Notes under the pieces: generated by a model
The model's input: only the letters and a program-made list of their open reading frames with translations
What the model was told of the DNA's origin: nothing
Database searches by the model: none
Program-made: the position numbers and the translations under genes
Source of the DNA: Actinomadura flavalba DSM 45200
GTDB taxonomy: Bacteria; Actinomycetota; Actinomycetes; Streptosporangiales; Streptosporangiaceae
Direction: 5' to 3'
Length of the DNA: 64,000 bases
NCBI RefSeq assembly: GCF_000374305.1
Contig: NZ_KB894093.1
Span: 496,001 to 560,000 of the forward strand
Shown: positions 1 to 10,002 of the stretch, one piece after another
How the letters are laid out: every line of letters begins with the position of its first letter
Position numbering within the stretch: position 1 is the stretch's first letter

Positions 1-531
1 CGTCGCGCCACCCCTCCGTCTGCCCCAAGATCGTTCGTCGACATGGCGCGCCTTCCCCCATCCCTGCGGGGTTCGCGACGCAAAAGCACAGGAGATGCAC
101 GTGCGTCGAGTCCAGACGCTCCTATTTACACCTCAAACCAGTCTGTCAAAACAGCAACTCGACGTCGCTACGTGACGTAAATCACATTCAAATGAAACGT
201 TTGCGATGATCTTGCCGCAATCATCCCCTACTCCGGACCCGGTCGATCAAGGTGCAGGTCGGCACATGAATGGCAATGTTCATGAGTCCGATTCTAGAAT
301 AACATTCGGAATTACAGAGCCACCACGGACTCCCTCCAGCTTGCACAGCCGTAAAGATCTGCCCTATATGACACTTATGTGTCGTTGTGGGCGAGACGGC
401 GTCGGATAGCGACAGGTTTCCGCCATTAGGATCAACTACACGGTCGGCCTCTAACCGAGACGGCGACCTCACCCGGCGGCCCCCCGCTGCGGGTACCGAT
501 CACGGTTCCGTCCACCGCCTCTAGGAATTCC
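1..531. other. gene-free leader region with lower GC
   Basis: No convincing coding sequence is seen here. Positions of about 100 to 420 are close to 50% GC, much lower than the rest of the window, which is typical of a long promoter or regulatory region in an actinomycete. A short open frame at 206-409 lacks the third-position GC bias of real genes here. The segment carries a Crp/GlxR-like palindrome (172-185). It may serve the gene at 532 or a gene beyond the left edge. Confidence 0.5.
171..186. promoter_or_regulatory. Crp/GlxR-like palindromic site
   Basis: GTGA (172-175) and TCAC (182-185) are separated by six bases, CGTAAA, giving CGTGACGTAAATCACA over 171-186. This matches nine of the ten fixed outer positions of the Crp-family consensus TGTGA-N6-TCACA, and it has the central TA preferred by actinobacterial GlxR/Crp. 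It sits in a low-GC stretch about 345 bp before the gene at 532. Function is inferred from the motif only. Confidence 0.5.
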
Positions 532-1098
532 ATGAGCAATGAGCCGCCCGAGCACCATGAGGACGCGCGGCGGCACGCCCGCCCGCCCGGCCGTATTCGC
601 CGACTCTTCGTCTTCCGTCGCGGCGCGGGCCTGCGCGCGAACGCCAGGGTCGCGGTTGACTGGATCGGCCTGCTCACCGCGCTTGCGACGTTGCTGTCTG
701 CGCTCATCACGCTGGCTCCCCTCATCGCACCGCTGATCATGCTGAGCGGAACCCGCAAGGCCTCGCCCGGCAACCGCGCTCCGATGACGGTGACGATCAC
801 CAACACCGCGCGCTCCGAGGGGCACCGGGTCAAGGCGTACCGGCAGCCCGCGCGCGGCACCCTCTTCACTGAACGCCCGTACTACATCAACGGCGACACC
901 GTCGTCTTGACCTGCCAGATCAGGGACGGAGAGCCGGTGACGCACCCGGGAGAGGGCCGCACCCAGCGCACGGTGGACGCTTGGAACCGGCTCGGCAACG
1001 GGAGCTGGATCAGCGACGTCTACACCGACCTCCCGGGAAAGACCGGGGACGAACCGCCGCCGGGGCTGCGGCTGTGCGATCGGTCCGAGGCGCCCTGA
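532..1098 (+). CDS. membrane-anchored protein with SH3-like extracytoplasmic domain
   Basis: This is a 188-residue protein. An Arg-rich N-terminus (about 1-40) precedes one long hydrophobic segment (about 43-72). The C-terminal part (about 117-168) has the pattern GDTVVLTCQI ... WNRLGNGSWISDVYTD. That pattern resembles the bacterial SH3-like repeats of actinobacterial secreted proteins, in which a GD-x-hydrophobic-Cys strand is followed by W-x-R-L-x-x-G-x-W-I-x-D. The positive-inside rule places the SH3 part outside the cell. The start is the ATG at 532. It stands alone after a long low-GC region and is convergent with the SpoIIM gene. The domain assignment is by eye, and the ligand, possibly cell wall, is unknown. 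Confidence 0.6.
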   Translation: MSNEPPEHHEDARRHARPPGRIRRLFVFRRGAGLRANARVAVDWIGLLTALATLLSALITLAPLIAPLIMLSGTRKASPGNRAPMTVTITNTARSEGHRVKAYRQPARGTLFTERPYYINGDTVVLTCQIRDGEPVTHPGEGRTQRTVDAWNRLGNGSWISDVYTDLPGKTGDEPPPGLRLCDRSEAP

Positions 1099-1136
1099 CG
1101 CGAGCGTCTCCGTCCGGGCGCTCGGGCGGGCCGCCT

Positions 1137-2132
1137 CTAGGCCGACACCGGGAGGGTGTCGGGGCGGAGGTCGGATTCGCCTGTTTCGCCGGCGTGGACG
1201 GCGCGGCGGCCCAGGACGATGACGTAGGTGAGGAAGGCGATCTCGGCGACGACGCCGATGCCTACGCGGAGCCAGGTGATGTGGACCCAGCCCGTCACGA
1301 AGCCCTCGATGAGGCCGGAGACGAACAGGACGGCGATCAGGCCGAGGGCGACGGCGACCGTCGCGCGGCCCTCCTCGGCCAGGGCGCGGCCGCGCGGGCG
1401 GCGGCCCGGGTCGATGACCGTCCAGCCGAGCCGCAGGCCCGCCGCGCACGCCAGGTAGACGGCCGTCAGCTCCAGCAGGCCGTGCGGCAGGATCAGGCCG
1501 AAGAACACGTCGCCCTTGCCGTGCGCGAACATCAGCCCGGCCGTCAGGCCCAGATTGGCCTGGTTGAGCAGCAGCACGTACAGCGTCGGGATGCCGAGCA
1601 GGATGCCGAAGATCAACGCGACCGCCGACACCCACGCGTTGTTGATCCACACCTGGAACGCGAACGACGCCGCCGAATGGTCGGTGTAGTAGTTCGCGAA
1701 GTCCTCCTCGACGAGGCGCCGGATCGTGTACGGCGACCCCATCGCCGCCTGCACCTCCGGGTTCCGCGCCACCCAGACCGCCAGCACCAGCGCGAACACG
1801 TTGCCGAGCACCGTCACGCCCAGCCACCACCAGCGCAGCCGGTAGGCGATCGCCGGGAACGACACCGTCGCGAAGCGGCGCGCGTCGCGCCACATCGGCG
1901 CCTGCGCGCCCGCGACGGCGGCGCGGCCCCGCGCCACCAGCGCGGACAGCCGCGCGACGAGCTGCGGGTCGGGCGAACTCGACCGCACCACCGACAGGTG
2001 CGTCGCCGTGCGCTGGTACAGCTCGACCAGTTCGTCGATCTGCGGCCCGGTCAGCTTGCGGCTGGAGTTGATCAGCTTCTCCAGACGCCGCCACTCGGTG
2101 TCATGCGCGGCCACGTAGGCGTCGACGTCCAC
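1137..2132 (-). CDS. stage II sporulation protein M (SpoIIM/DUF95) family membrane protein
   Basis: A 331-residue protein starting at the GTG at 2132 (VDVDAYVAAHDTEWRRLEKL), the usual start of this actinobacterial family. The cytoplasmic N-terminal part of about 100 residues holds W-R-R-L and R-x-L-S-x-V-R-S type motifs. It is followed by about five or six hydrophobic segments, including NNAWVSAVALIFGILLGIPT and FFGLILPHGLLELTAVYLA, which are hallmarks of SpoIIM/DUF95 proteins. The frame stays open upstream of 2132 but overlaps the divergent RDD gene, so a longer start is unlikely. SpoIIM-like proteins and RDD proteins are commonly neighbours in actinobacteria. The precise role outside Bacillus engulfment is not known. 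Confidence 0.85.
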   Translation of the reverse strand: MDVDAYVAAHDTEWRRLEKLINSSRKLTGPQIDELVELYQRTATHLSVVRSSSPDPQLVARLSALVARGRAAVAGAQAPMWRDARRFATVSFPAIAYRLRWWWLGVTVLGNVFALVLAVWVARNPEVQAAMGSPYTIRRLVEEDFANYYTDHSAASFAFQVWINNAWVSAVALIFGILLGIPTLYVLLLNQANLGLTAGLMFAHGKGDVFFGLILPHGLLELTAVYLACAAGLRLGWTVIDPGRRPRGRALAEEGRATVAVALGLIAVLFVSGLIEGFVTGWVHITWLRVGIGVVAEIAFLTYVIVLGRRAVHAGETGESDLRPDTLPVSA

Positions 2133-2217
2133 CCGGGGAGCGTAACGCGTCCGCGTCCGGACAGGGCAAGATGGGAGCCCCCGCCCGAACCACCCGAACG
2201 CCGAGGAGCCCCCGTCG

Positions 2218-3171
2218 ATGGCCGAACTCGTCAGCGGTGAGGCCGTCGCGCTCGACCTGCGGGTCGCCCGGCTCGCCAGCCGGGGCTGCGCGCTCCTGGT
2301 CGACCTGCTGATCCAGATGACGCTCTTCGGCATCGTCACCAACGTCATCGGGCCGATCGCCGCCGTCGCCGATCCGGCCTGGGTCGCCGGGCTGACGCTG
2401 CTGAGCCTGGTCGCGGTCGTCGTCGGCTACCCGTGCGTCATGGAGACGGCGACGCGCGGGCACACGCTCGGCAAGATGCTGCTGGGGCTGCGCGTCGTGT
2501 CCGACGACGGCGGGCCCGTCCGGTTCCGGCAGACGCTGCTGCGCGCCCTCGCCGGATTCCTGGAGTTCTGGACGTTCCTCGCGATCCCCGCGCTGATCGC
2601 GTCCCTGTGCAGCTCGCGCGGCAAGCGGCTCGGGGACGTCTTCGCCGGGACGATCGTCATCCAGGAACGCGCGTCGGGCCCCGCCCACTTCGGGCCGATC
2701 GCCGTCATGCCGCCCGGGCTGGCCGGGTGGGCGTCGCGGCTCGAACTGTCCGGTGTGTCCGACGGGCTGGCGATGACCGCGCGGCAGTACATCGCGCGGT
2801 TCTGGGAGCTGCTGCCCGAGGTCCGCGACGAGCTGGGCGACCGGATCGTCGCCGAGGTCGCCGCCGTGATCAGCCCGCCTCCGCCGCCGGGGTGGCGGCC
2901 GGAACTGGTGCTGTCGGCGGTGCTGGCCGAACGGCGGACGCGCGAGGAACGGCGGCTCGCCGCGCAGCGCGCCTACCTGCGGCGGCTGCGCGGGCTGCCG
3001 CCCGAGCCGCCCGCCGCGCCGCCGTGGGCGCCCGCGGGCGGGCCGCCGCCTCCCCCGCCGCGTCCGCCGGCGCCGCCGCCGTTCAGCGACCCCGGGCCGG
3101 GGCAGCCGCGGTTCCTACCGCCACAGCACTACCCGGCGGGCCCGTACCGCGACGTGCTCGGCGGGCGGTGA
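2218..3171 (+). CDS. RDD family membrane protein
   Basis: A 317-residue protein divergent from the SpoIIM-family gene, with an 85 bp shared promoter gap. Residues about 10-150 form an RDD domain. The first helix carries R-L-A-S-R-x-x-A-L-L-V-D-L, and a second motif, TRGHTLGKMLLGLRVV, is followed by a loop with R and a further pair of hydrophobic segments. From about residue 170 the protein is soluble. It ends in a strongly proline-rich tail (about 262-317) with runs of P and APP, probably an unstructured cytoplasmic extension. RDD proteins are variously linked to transport or membrane integrity, and no substrate can be assigned here. Confidence 0.85.
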   Translation: MAELVSGEAVALDLRVARLASRGCALLVDLLIQMTLFGIVTNVIGPIAAVADPAWVAGLTLLSLVAVVVGYPCVMETATRGHTLGKMLLGLRVVSDDGGPVRFRQTLLRALAGFLEFWTFLAIPALIASLCSSRGKRLGDVFAGTIVIQERASGPAHFGPIAVMPPGLAGWASRLELSGVSDGLAMTARQYIARFWELLPEVRDELGDRIVAEVAAVISPPPPPGWRPELVLSAVLAERRTREERRLAAQRAYLRRLRGLPPEPPAAPPWAPAGGPPPPPPRPPAPPPFSDPGPGQPRFLPPQHYPAGPYRDVLGGR

Positions 3172-3175
3172 CCGG

Positions 3176-3751
3176 TCACGCCCGGTTCGGCGGCGACTCC
3201 AGGGACGTCAACTCGATGCCGGGCGCGTCCAGGACGACGTCTCCGGCCAGGTGGACGACGTGGGTCTCGGCGGTGTCGCGGTCGGTGACCTCGTAGCGCT
3301 CGACCAGCAGCGGGCCGGTGTCGGTGGCGTGCTCGTCCGTCGCGGCGCGGCGCCACGAGCGGCCCACCGTCAGCGCCGCCAGCGCCGGGCCGCCGACGTG
3401 GACGAGCCGCAGCCCGGTGTGCTGCCCGTCGGCCAGGCGCAGCGCGCGCGCCACCGCGACGAGGAAGCCCGGCGAGTCGCCGAGGAAGCCCGCCGCGCGC
3501 TCGCCGTGCTCGGCGGCGTCGTCGTCCGCGCCGCGCACCCACGCCAGTCCGGTGCCGGAGAAACCGCCGCGCAGCCAGAGATCGCCGGTGCGGATCTCGA
3601 CGCGGATCTGCCGCCAGCGGGCGTCGACGACGAGATCGGTGCGCAGGCCGTCGGAACGCTCGCCGACGTAGCGCCAGCCGCCCGGCCCCGGCGCGCACTG
3701 GAAGCGTTCTTCGAGGTCGTCGTCCAGATGCAGGTACGTTCCGCGCGGCAT
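3176..3751 (-). CDS. conserved protein of unknown function
   Basis: About 191 residues if it starts at the ATG at 3751 (MPRGTYLHLDDDLEERFQ). A longer frame to 3826 is open, but its first 25 residues are Arg-rich and lack coding character. The protein is soluble, with no signal peptide or membrane segment. A central stretch (about residues 33-72) with RTDLVVDARWRQIRVEI and LRGGFSG is reminiscent of the alternating strands of putative glycolipid-binding (PF06475-like) proteins, but the likeness is weak and not relied on. The stop lies 4 bp after the stop of the convergent RDD gene. No function is proposed. Confidence 0.6.
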   Translation of the reverse strand: MPRGTYLHLDDDLEERFQCAPGPGGWRYVGERSDGLRTDLVVDARWRQIRVEIRTGDLWLRGGFSGTGLAWVRGADDDAAEHGERAAGFLGDSPGFLVAVARALRLADGQHTGLRLVHVGGPALAALTVGRSWRRAATDEHATDTGPLLVERYEVTDRDTAETHVVHLAGDVVLDAPGIELTSLESPPNRA

Positions 3752-3954
3752 GCCCGGACGGTACCGCAGCCGGACGCGGCGCTGCGCCCGCGCCGTGGCG
3801 CTACGGGGGTGTAACGGGGGAAACATTCCGGTGCGTTATCGAATTATCCGGGCGTTCACAGTTGATTTCAGTCACTGTCGAAGGCATTGACCTATTTGCC
3901 GCTTTTCACAAGCATTCTCAGCAGCTTCGTCTCCCCCGCTCGAACGGAGTTCTG

Positions 3955-5103
<1,149 letters not shown>

Positions 5104-5108
5104 CCCGC

Positions 5109-5141
5109 TCCGGCCGCCCCTCCCCCGCCGGGGCGGCCGGA
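5109..5141 (+). terminator. hairpin after protease gene
   Basis: A perfect 12 bp stem (TCCGGCCGCCCC at 5109-5120 with its complement at 5130-5141) and a 9-nt loop start 5 bp after the protease stop codon. There is no U-tract, as is usual in actinomycetes. Confidence 0.6.
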
Positions 5142-5170
5142 CCCAGGTCCTCCACCAGAGGGTCGCTCCC

Positions 5171-5211
5171 ACCGGCGCCCCGGCCCGCATCACGCGGACC
5201 GGGGCGCCGGT
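5171..5211 (+). terminator. second tandem hairpin after protease gene
   Basis: A perfect 13 bp stem (ACCGGCGCCCCGG at 5171-5183 pairing with 5199-5211) has an inner CCGC/GCGG extension and is followed by TCTTCGT. Together with the hairpin at 5109 it makes a double terminator isolating the protease gene. The rest of 5104-5373 shows nothing else recognisable. Confidence 0.65.
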
Positions 5212-5373
5212 CTTCGTGCGCGGGAAGCCGGTGCGATATCCGGGTGACCGTCCTCCACGGGACGTTCTGCCGCCCGCGCCCGTCACCTGGGGGTCAGCCC
5301 GTCATGGCCCGGAGGGGCAATACTCATGCGCTCGGTGGCGACACCCTCGTCGGTATCCCGTCCACTACGGTGA

Positions 5374-6096
5374 GTGACGCCACGTCGCGAGCCTCGGCCA
5401 CGACCCGCCCGGCCCCTGGAGGAACGGTTGCGCGCGTATGAGGGGCCGGTGGTGTGCGGCGGGGGGACGGCGCTGACCGCGTACTTCGCGCTGGCGCCCG
5501 GCGGCGCCGACGCCCTGCTGCCGCCCGGCGTCCGGACGGCCGGCGGGCGCCGCGCCCTCGCCGTCGTGCACGCCGCCGAGCACGGGCGGCACCGGGAGGT
5601 GACGCTCGGCGTGGTGGTCCGCGACCCCGATCCGGGCCGCGTCTGGACGGAGGTCCGCCGCCGCGCGCACCGCCGCGTGACGGCCGTCCATCCGCTCGTC
5701 TCGGTGTTCAGCACGGACGCGGCCCGCGCCGCCGCCGAGGAGGTCTGGGGCCGGACGGCGATCACCGCTCCGGTCGAGATGTCCTGGACGGGCGGGACCG
5801 TCCGCGTCGCCGCCGGCCGCGTCCTGGCCCTCACCGGCGTGCCCGGTCCGGGCCTGCCCGCCGCCGCCCGCGACCTCATCACCTGCACCGACCTGGACGG
5901 CGTCCGGCTGCGCACCCGCATCGAGACCCGGGGCCGCCGCCGCGTCCATCCGGTGCCGCGCCTGCGGCTGGCGCTGCGCACCGGCCCGCTGTTCCCGAGC
6001 CTGCACCCGCTCGGCGTGGACGGCGCGCGCCCGCTGCTCTGCCTCAGCACCCCGGCCCACCGGTGCCGCCAGGCGGCGGGCACCCCCGTCCCGTGA
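5374..6096 (+). CDS. acetoacetate decarboxylase-like fold protein (putative)
   Basis: Up to 240 residues from the GTG at 5374. An internal TTG at 5428 (LRAYEGPVVCGGGT) has a better ribosome site, GGAGG five bases upstream, and may be the true start. The order of features, ALLPPGVRTAGGRRALAVVH then REVTLGVVVRDP and later TVRVAAGRVLALTG, resembles acetoacetate decarboxylase (ADC/PF06314) fold proteins, in which a 'LPpgv' segment is followed by a barrel. No clear catalytic lysine motif was identified. It stands alone between the double terminator and the SAHH-like gene, which is convergent. The family assignment is tentative. Confidence 0.45.
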   Translation: MTPRREPRPRPARPLEERLRAYEGPVVCGGGTALTAYFALAPGGADALLPPGVRTAGGRRALAVVHAAEHGRHREVTLGVVVRDPDPGRVWTEVRRRAHRRVTAVHPLVSVFSTDAARAAAEEVWGRTAITAPVEMSWTGGTVRVAAGRVLALTGVPGPGLPAAARDLITCTDLDGVRLRTRIETRGRRRVHPVPRLRLALRTGPLFPSLHPLGVDGARPLLCLSTPAHRCRQAAGTPVP

Positions 6097-6115
6097 CGAG
6101 CCGTCGCGGGACGCG

Positions 6116-7372
6116 TCAGGAGCCCAGCCGCCAGGAGCGCAGGTAGTCGGCCTGGTCGCGGGTGAGGGTGTCGATGCCGACGTTCATGGACGCGAGCTTG
6201 AGCCCCGCCACCTCGGTGTCGATCTCCGCCGGGACCTCGTGCACGGCGGCGGGCAGCGACGCGTGCGAGGCGGCGAGCCAGGCGCAGGTGAGGGCCTGGT
6301 CGGCGAAGGACATGTCCATGACGGCGGCCGGGTGGCCCTCGGCGGCGGCCAGGTTGACCAGGCGTCCCTCGGCCAGCAGCAGCAGGCGGCGGCCGTCGGC
6401 CAGGACGTACTCGTCGCAGTGCGGGCGGACGCCCCGGTGGACCGTCGCGGCCAGCTCGTCGAGGGCGCGGACGTCGATCTCGACGTCGAAGTGCCCGGAG
6501 TTGGCGAGGATGGCGCCGTCCGGCATCGCGGCCAGGTGCTCGGCGGCGATCACGTCGCGGTTGCCGGTGACGGTGATGAACACCTCGCCGTGCCGCGCCG
6601 CCTCGGCCATCGGCTGCACGGCGAACCCCTGGAGGACGGCGTCGAGCGCCTTGACGGGGTCGATCTCGGTGACGACGACGCGCGCCCCGAGCCCCCGCGC
6701 CCGCTCGGCCAGGCCGCGCCCGCAGTAACCGAATCCGGCGATGACGACCGTCTTGCCCGCCAGCAGCGTGTTCGTCGCCCGGATGATCCCGTCGAGCGTC
6801 GACTGACCGGTGCCGTACCGGTTGTCGAACATGTGCTTGGTGTCGGTGTCGTTGACGGCCACGACCGGGAACTCCAGCACGCCTTCCCGCACCATCTGGT
6901 GCAGCCGGATCACGCCCGTCGTCGTCTGCTCGCAGCCGCCCTTGACGCCGCCGAGCAGGTCGCGGCGCTCCAGGTGCAGCGTGTTGACCAGGTCGCAGCC
7001 GTCGTCCAGCACCAGGTCCGGGCCGATCTCCAGCGCCTGGTGGATGTGCCGGTAGTAGCCCTCGCGGTCGATCCCGGCCCGCGCGAACACGGCCGCGCCG
7101 TACTCGTGGACGAGCGCCGCCGCGACGTCGTCCTGCGTGGACAGCGGATTGGACGCGGCCAGCGCCACCTCCGCGCCGCCCGCCCGCAGCGTCCGGATCA
7201 GCCCGGCCGTCTCCGTCGTCACGTGCATGCACGCCGCCACCGTGAGACCGGCCAGCGGACGGTCCCGCGCGAACCGCTCCCGGATCTGCCCGAGCACCGG
7301 CATGCTCCGGTCGGCCCACTCGATCCGCTTGACGCCGTCGTAGGCCAGCGCGGCGTCGGCGATGTCGCTCAC
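6116..7372 (-). CDS. S-adenosylhomocysteine hydrolase-like protein, short archaeal/Thermotoga-type form
   Basis: A 418-residue protein starting at the GTG at 7372 behind GGAGGA. It keeps the SAHH framework: MHVTTETAGLIRTL (active-site His), SNPLSTQDDVAAALV (Asp), NDTDTKHMFDNRYGTGQS (substrate Lys and Asp), the NAD-binding AGFGYCGRG, and NSGHFDVEID. It lacks the roughly 40-residue insertion found in the neighbouring AhcY. It ends in TRDQADYLRSWRLGS, without the C-terminal Lys/Tyr tail that normally closes the NAD site of the adjacent subunit. These traits match archaeal and Thermotoga SAHHs, some of which act on S-inosylhomocysteine. The reaction is therefore hydrolysis of S-adenosyl- or S-inosylhomocysteine; which one is unknown. 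It lies just downstream of ahcY with a hairpin in between. Confidence 0.85.
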   Translation of the reverse strand: MSDIADAALAYDGVKRIEWADRSMPVLGQIRERFARDRPLAGLTVAACMHVTTETAGLIRTLRAGGAEVALAASNPLSTQDDVAAALVHEYGAAVFARAGIDREGYYRHIHQALEIGPDLVLDDGCDLVNTLHLERRDLLGGVKGGCEQTTTGVIRLHQMVREGVLEFPVVAVNDTDTKHMFDNRYGTGQSTLDGIIRATNTLLAGKTVVIAGFGYCGRGLAERARGLGARVVVTEIDPVKALDAVLQGFAVQPMAEAARHGEVFITVTGNRDVIAAEHLAAMPDGAILANSGHFDVEIDVRALDELAATVHRGVRPHCDEYVLADGRRLLLLAEGRLVNLAAAEGHPAAVMDMSFADQALTCAWLAASHASLPAAVHEVPAEIDTEVAGLKLASMNVGIDTLTRDQADYLRSWRLGS

Positions 7373-7390
7373 GGACTCCTCCAGAGGCGG

Positions 7391-7425
7391 CGGCGCCGCC
7401 GCACGGGTTGCGTGCGGCGGCGCCG
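7391..7425 (-). terminator. strong hairpin between the two SAHH genes
   Basis: A perfect 14 bp stem (CGGCGCCGCCGCAC at 7391-7404 with 7412-7425) and a 7-nt loop. It lies 18 bp downstream of the ahcY stop on the minus strand and 19 bp upstream of the SAHH-like start. It could terminate ahcY transcription or attenuate read-through into the second gene. Confidence 0.6.
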
Positions 7426-7442
7426 GTGCGATCAGCGGGTGA

Positions 7443-8873
<1,431 letters not shown>

Positions 8874-8986
8874 GCTGGGTTTGCTCCTTGGGTCCGCGTG
8901 GGTTCGGGAGCGAGTCTAGGCACGGAACGGGCCACAGGGCACGGTCGAGCGGCTGTTCCTGACACAGATTTGTTAGATTTACCGCC

Positions 8987-9325
8987 ATGCGTATCTCGGA
9001 GGCCGCCCGCCGGCTCGGCACCTCGCCCCGGATGCTCCGCTACCGGGAGGCCCTGGGGCTGCTGCCCGCCACCCGCGAGGACGGCCCCGGGCACCGCCGC
9101 TTCACCGACGCCGACCTGCGCGCCGTCGCCCTCGGCCTGACGCTGGAACGCCGCTTCGACATCGGCCCGGCCGAGCTGGCGTTCGGCCTGCGCGTCCTGG
9201 CCGAACCCGAGGTGCAGGCCCGCGTCCGCGAGTTCGGCGAGCGCATCGGCCGCCTGTCCGCCCCGCCCGCCCGCTACCTGGACTTCGAGAAGGAGAAGGC
9301 CCTGCGCCTGCTGCGCCGCCGCTAG
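8987..9325 (+). CDS. MerR-family transcriptional regulator (small)
   Basis: A 112-residue protein. The N-terminus MRISEAARRLGTSPRMLRYR is a MerR winged helix-turn-helix, followed by EALGLLPATRED and the wing HRRFTDADLRAVALGLTL. The C-terminal part (about 65-112) is helical and short, with no cysteine pattern or large effector domain, so the inducer is unknown. A TAGATT -10-like element lies at 8974-8979, eight bases before the ATG, which suggests a nearly leaderless transcript. It is divergent from ahcY and may control it. Its stop overlaps the stop of the convergent response regulator gene (shared bases 9322-9325). Confidence 0.85.
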   Translation: MRISEAARRLGTSPRMLRYREALGLLPATREDGPGHRRFTDADLRAVALGLTLERRFDIGPAELAFGLRVLAEPEVQARVREFGERIGRLSAPPARYLDFEKEKALRLLRRR

Positions 9326-9990
9326 GCGTCGCCGCCGGGGACGACGACGCCCGCCTCGTAGGCGAGCATGACGGCCTGGGCGCGGTCGCGCAGGCCGAGC
9401 TTGGTGAAGACGCGGGCGACGTGGGTCTTGACGGTGTGCTCGCTGACGAACAGGCGCGCGGCGATCTCGGCGTTGGACAGGCCGCCCGCGATGAGCACCA
9501 GCACCTCGCTCTCGCGGGCCGTCAGCGTCGCCAGCTCGGCCGGGGCCTGCGGGCGGGTGCGGCGCTGGCGGCCGAACTCGCGGATGAGGCGGCCGGTCAC
9601 CTGCGGGGCGAGCAGCGCGTCGCCGCGCGCCACGACGCGGACGGCCGACGTCAGCTCGTCGGCGGTGGCGTCCTTGAGCAGGAAGCCGCTCGCGCCGACG
9701 GCCAGCGCCTCGTAGACGTACTCGTCCACGTCGAACGTCGTCAGGACGAGCACGCGCGTCGCCGCCGCCCACGGCTCGGCCAGGATGCGGCGGGTGGCCT
9801 CGATGCCGTCCATGTGCGGCATCCGGATGTCCATGACGACGACGTCGGGCCGGTGCCGCTCGGCCAGCGCGACCGCCTCCCGGCCGTCGCCGCCCTCCCC
9901 CACGACCGTGATGTCGGGCTGCGCGCCCAGCAGCGCGGCGAACCCCGCGCGGACGATGGTCTGGTCGTCGACGATCACCACGTTGATCAT
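9322..9990 (-). CDS. NarL/LuxR-family response regulator
   Basis: A 222-residue protein. The receiver domain (about 1-118) has the acidic pair Asp8/Asp9, phospho-acceptor Asp54 in VVVMDIRMPHMDG, Thr84/85 and Lys106 in LLKDATADEL. The LuxR-type HTH (about 150-215) reads LTARESEVLVLIAGGLSNAEIA then SEHTVKTHVARVFTKLGLRD. It acts as a DNA-binding transcription regulator controlled by phosphorylation. It lies 12 bp downstream of the sensor kinase gene on the same strand, forming a two-component pair. The target genes cannot be read from the sequence. Confidence 0.95.
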   Translation of the reverse strand: MINVVIVDDQTIVRAGFAALLGAQPDITVVGEGGDGREAVALAERHRPDVVVMDIRMPHMDGIEATRRILAEPWAAATRVLVLTTFDVDEYVYEALAVGASGFLLKDATADELTSAVRVVARGDALLAPQVTGRLIREFGRQRRTRPQAPAELATLTARESEVLVLIAGGLSNAEIAARLFVSEHTVKTHVARVFTKLGLRDRAQAVMLAYEAGVVVPGGDA

Positions 9991-10002
9991 CGCGGGGCGG
10001 CC

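Noticed and set aside
206..409. 67-codon open frame in the left leader
   Set aside because: Composition is near 50% GC with no third-position GC bias or ribosome site; it looks like regulatory DNA.
8874..8986. SAH riboswitch in the ahcY leader
   Set aside because: The leader is only about 110 bp and none of the conserved SAH-riboswitch core could be found on the minus strand.
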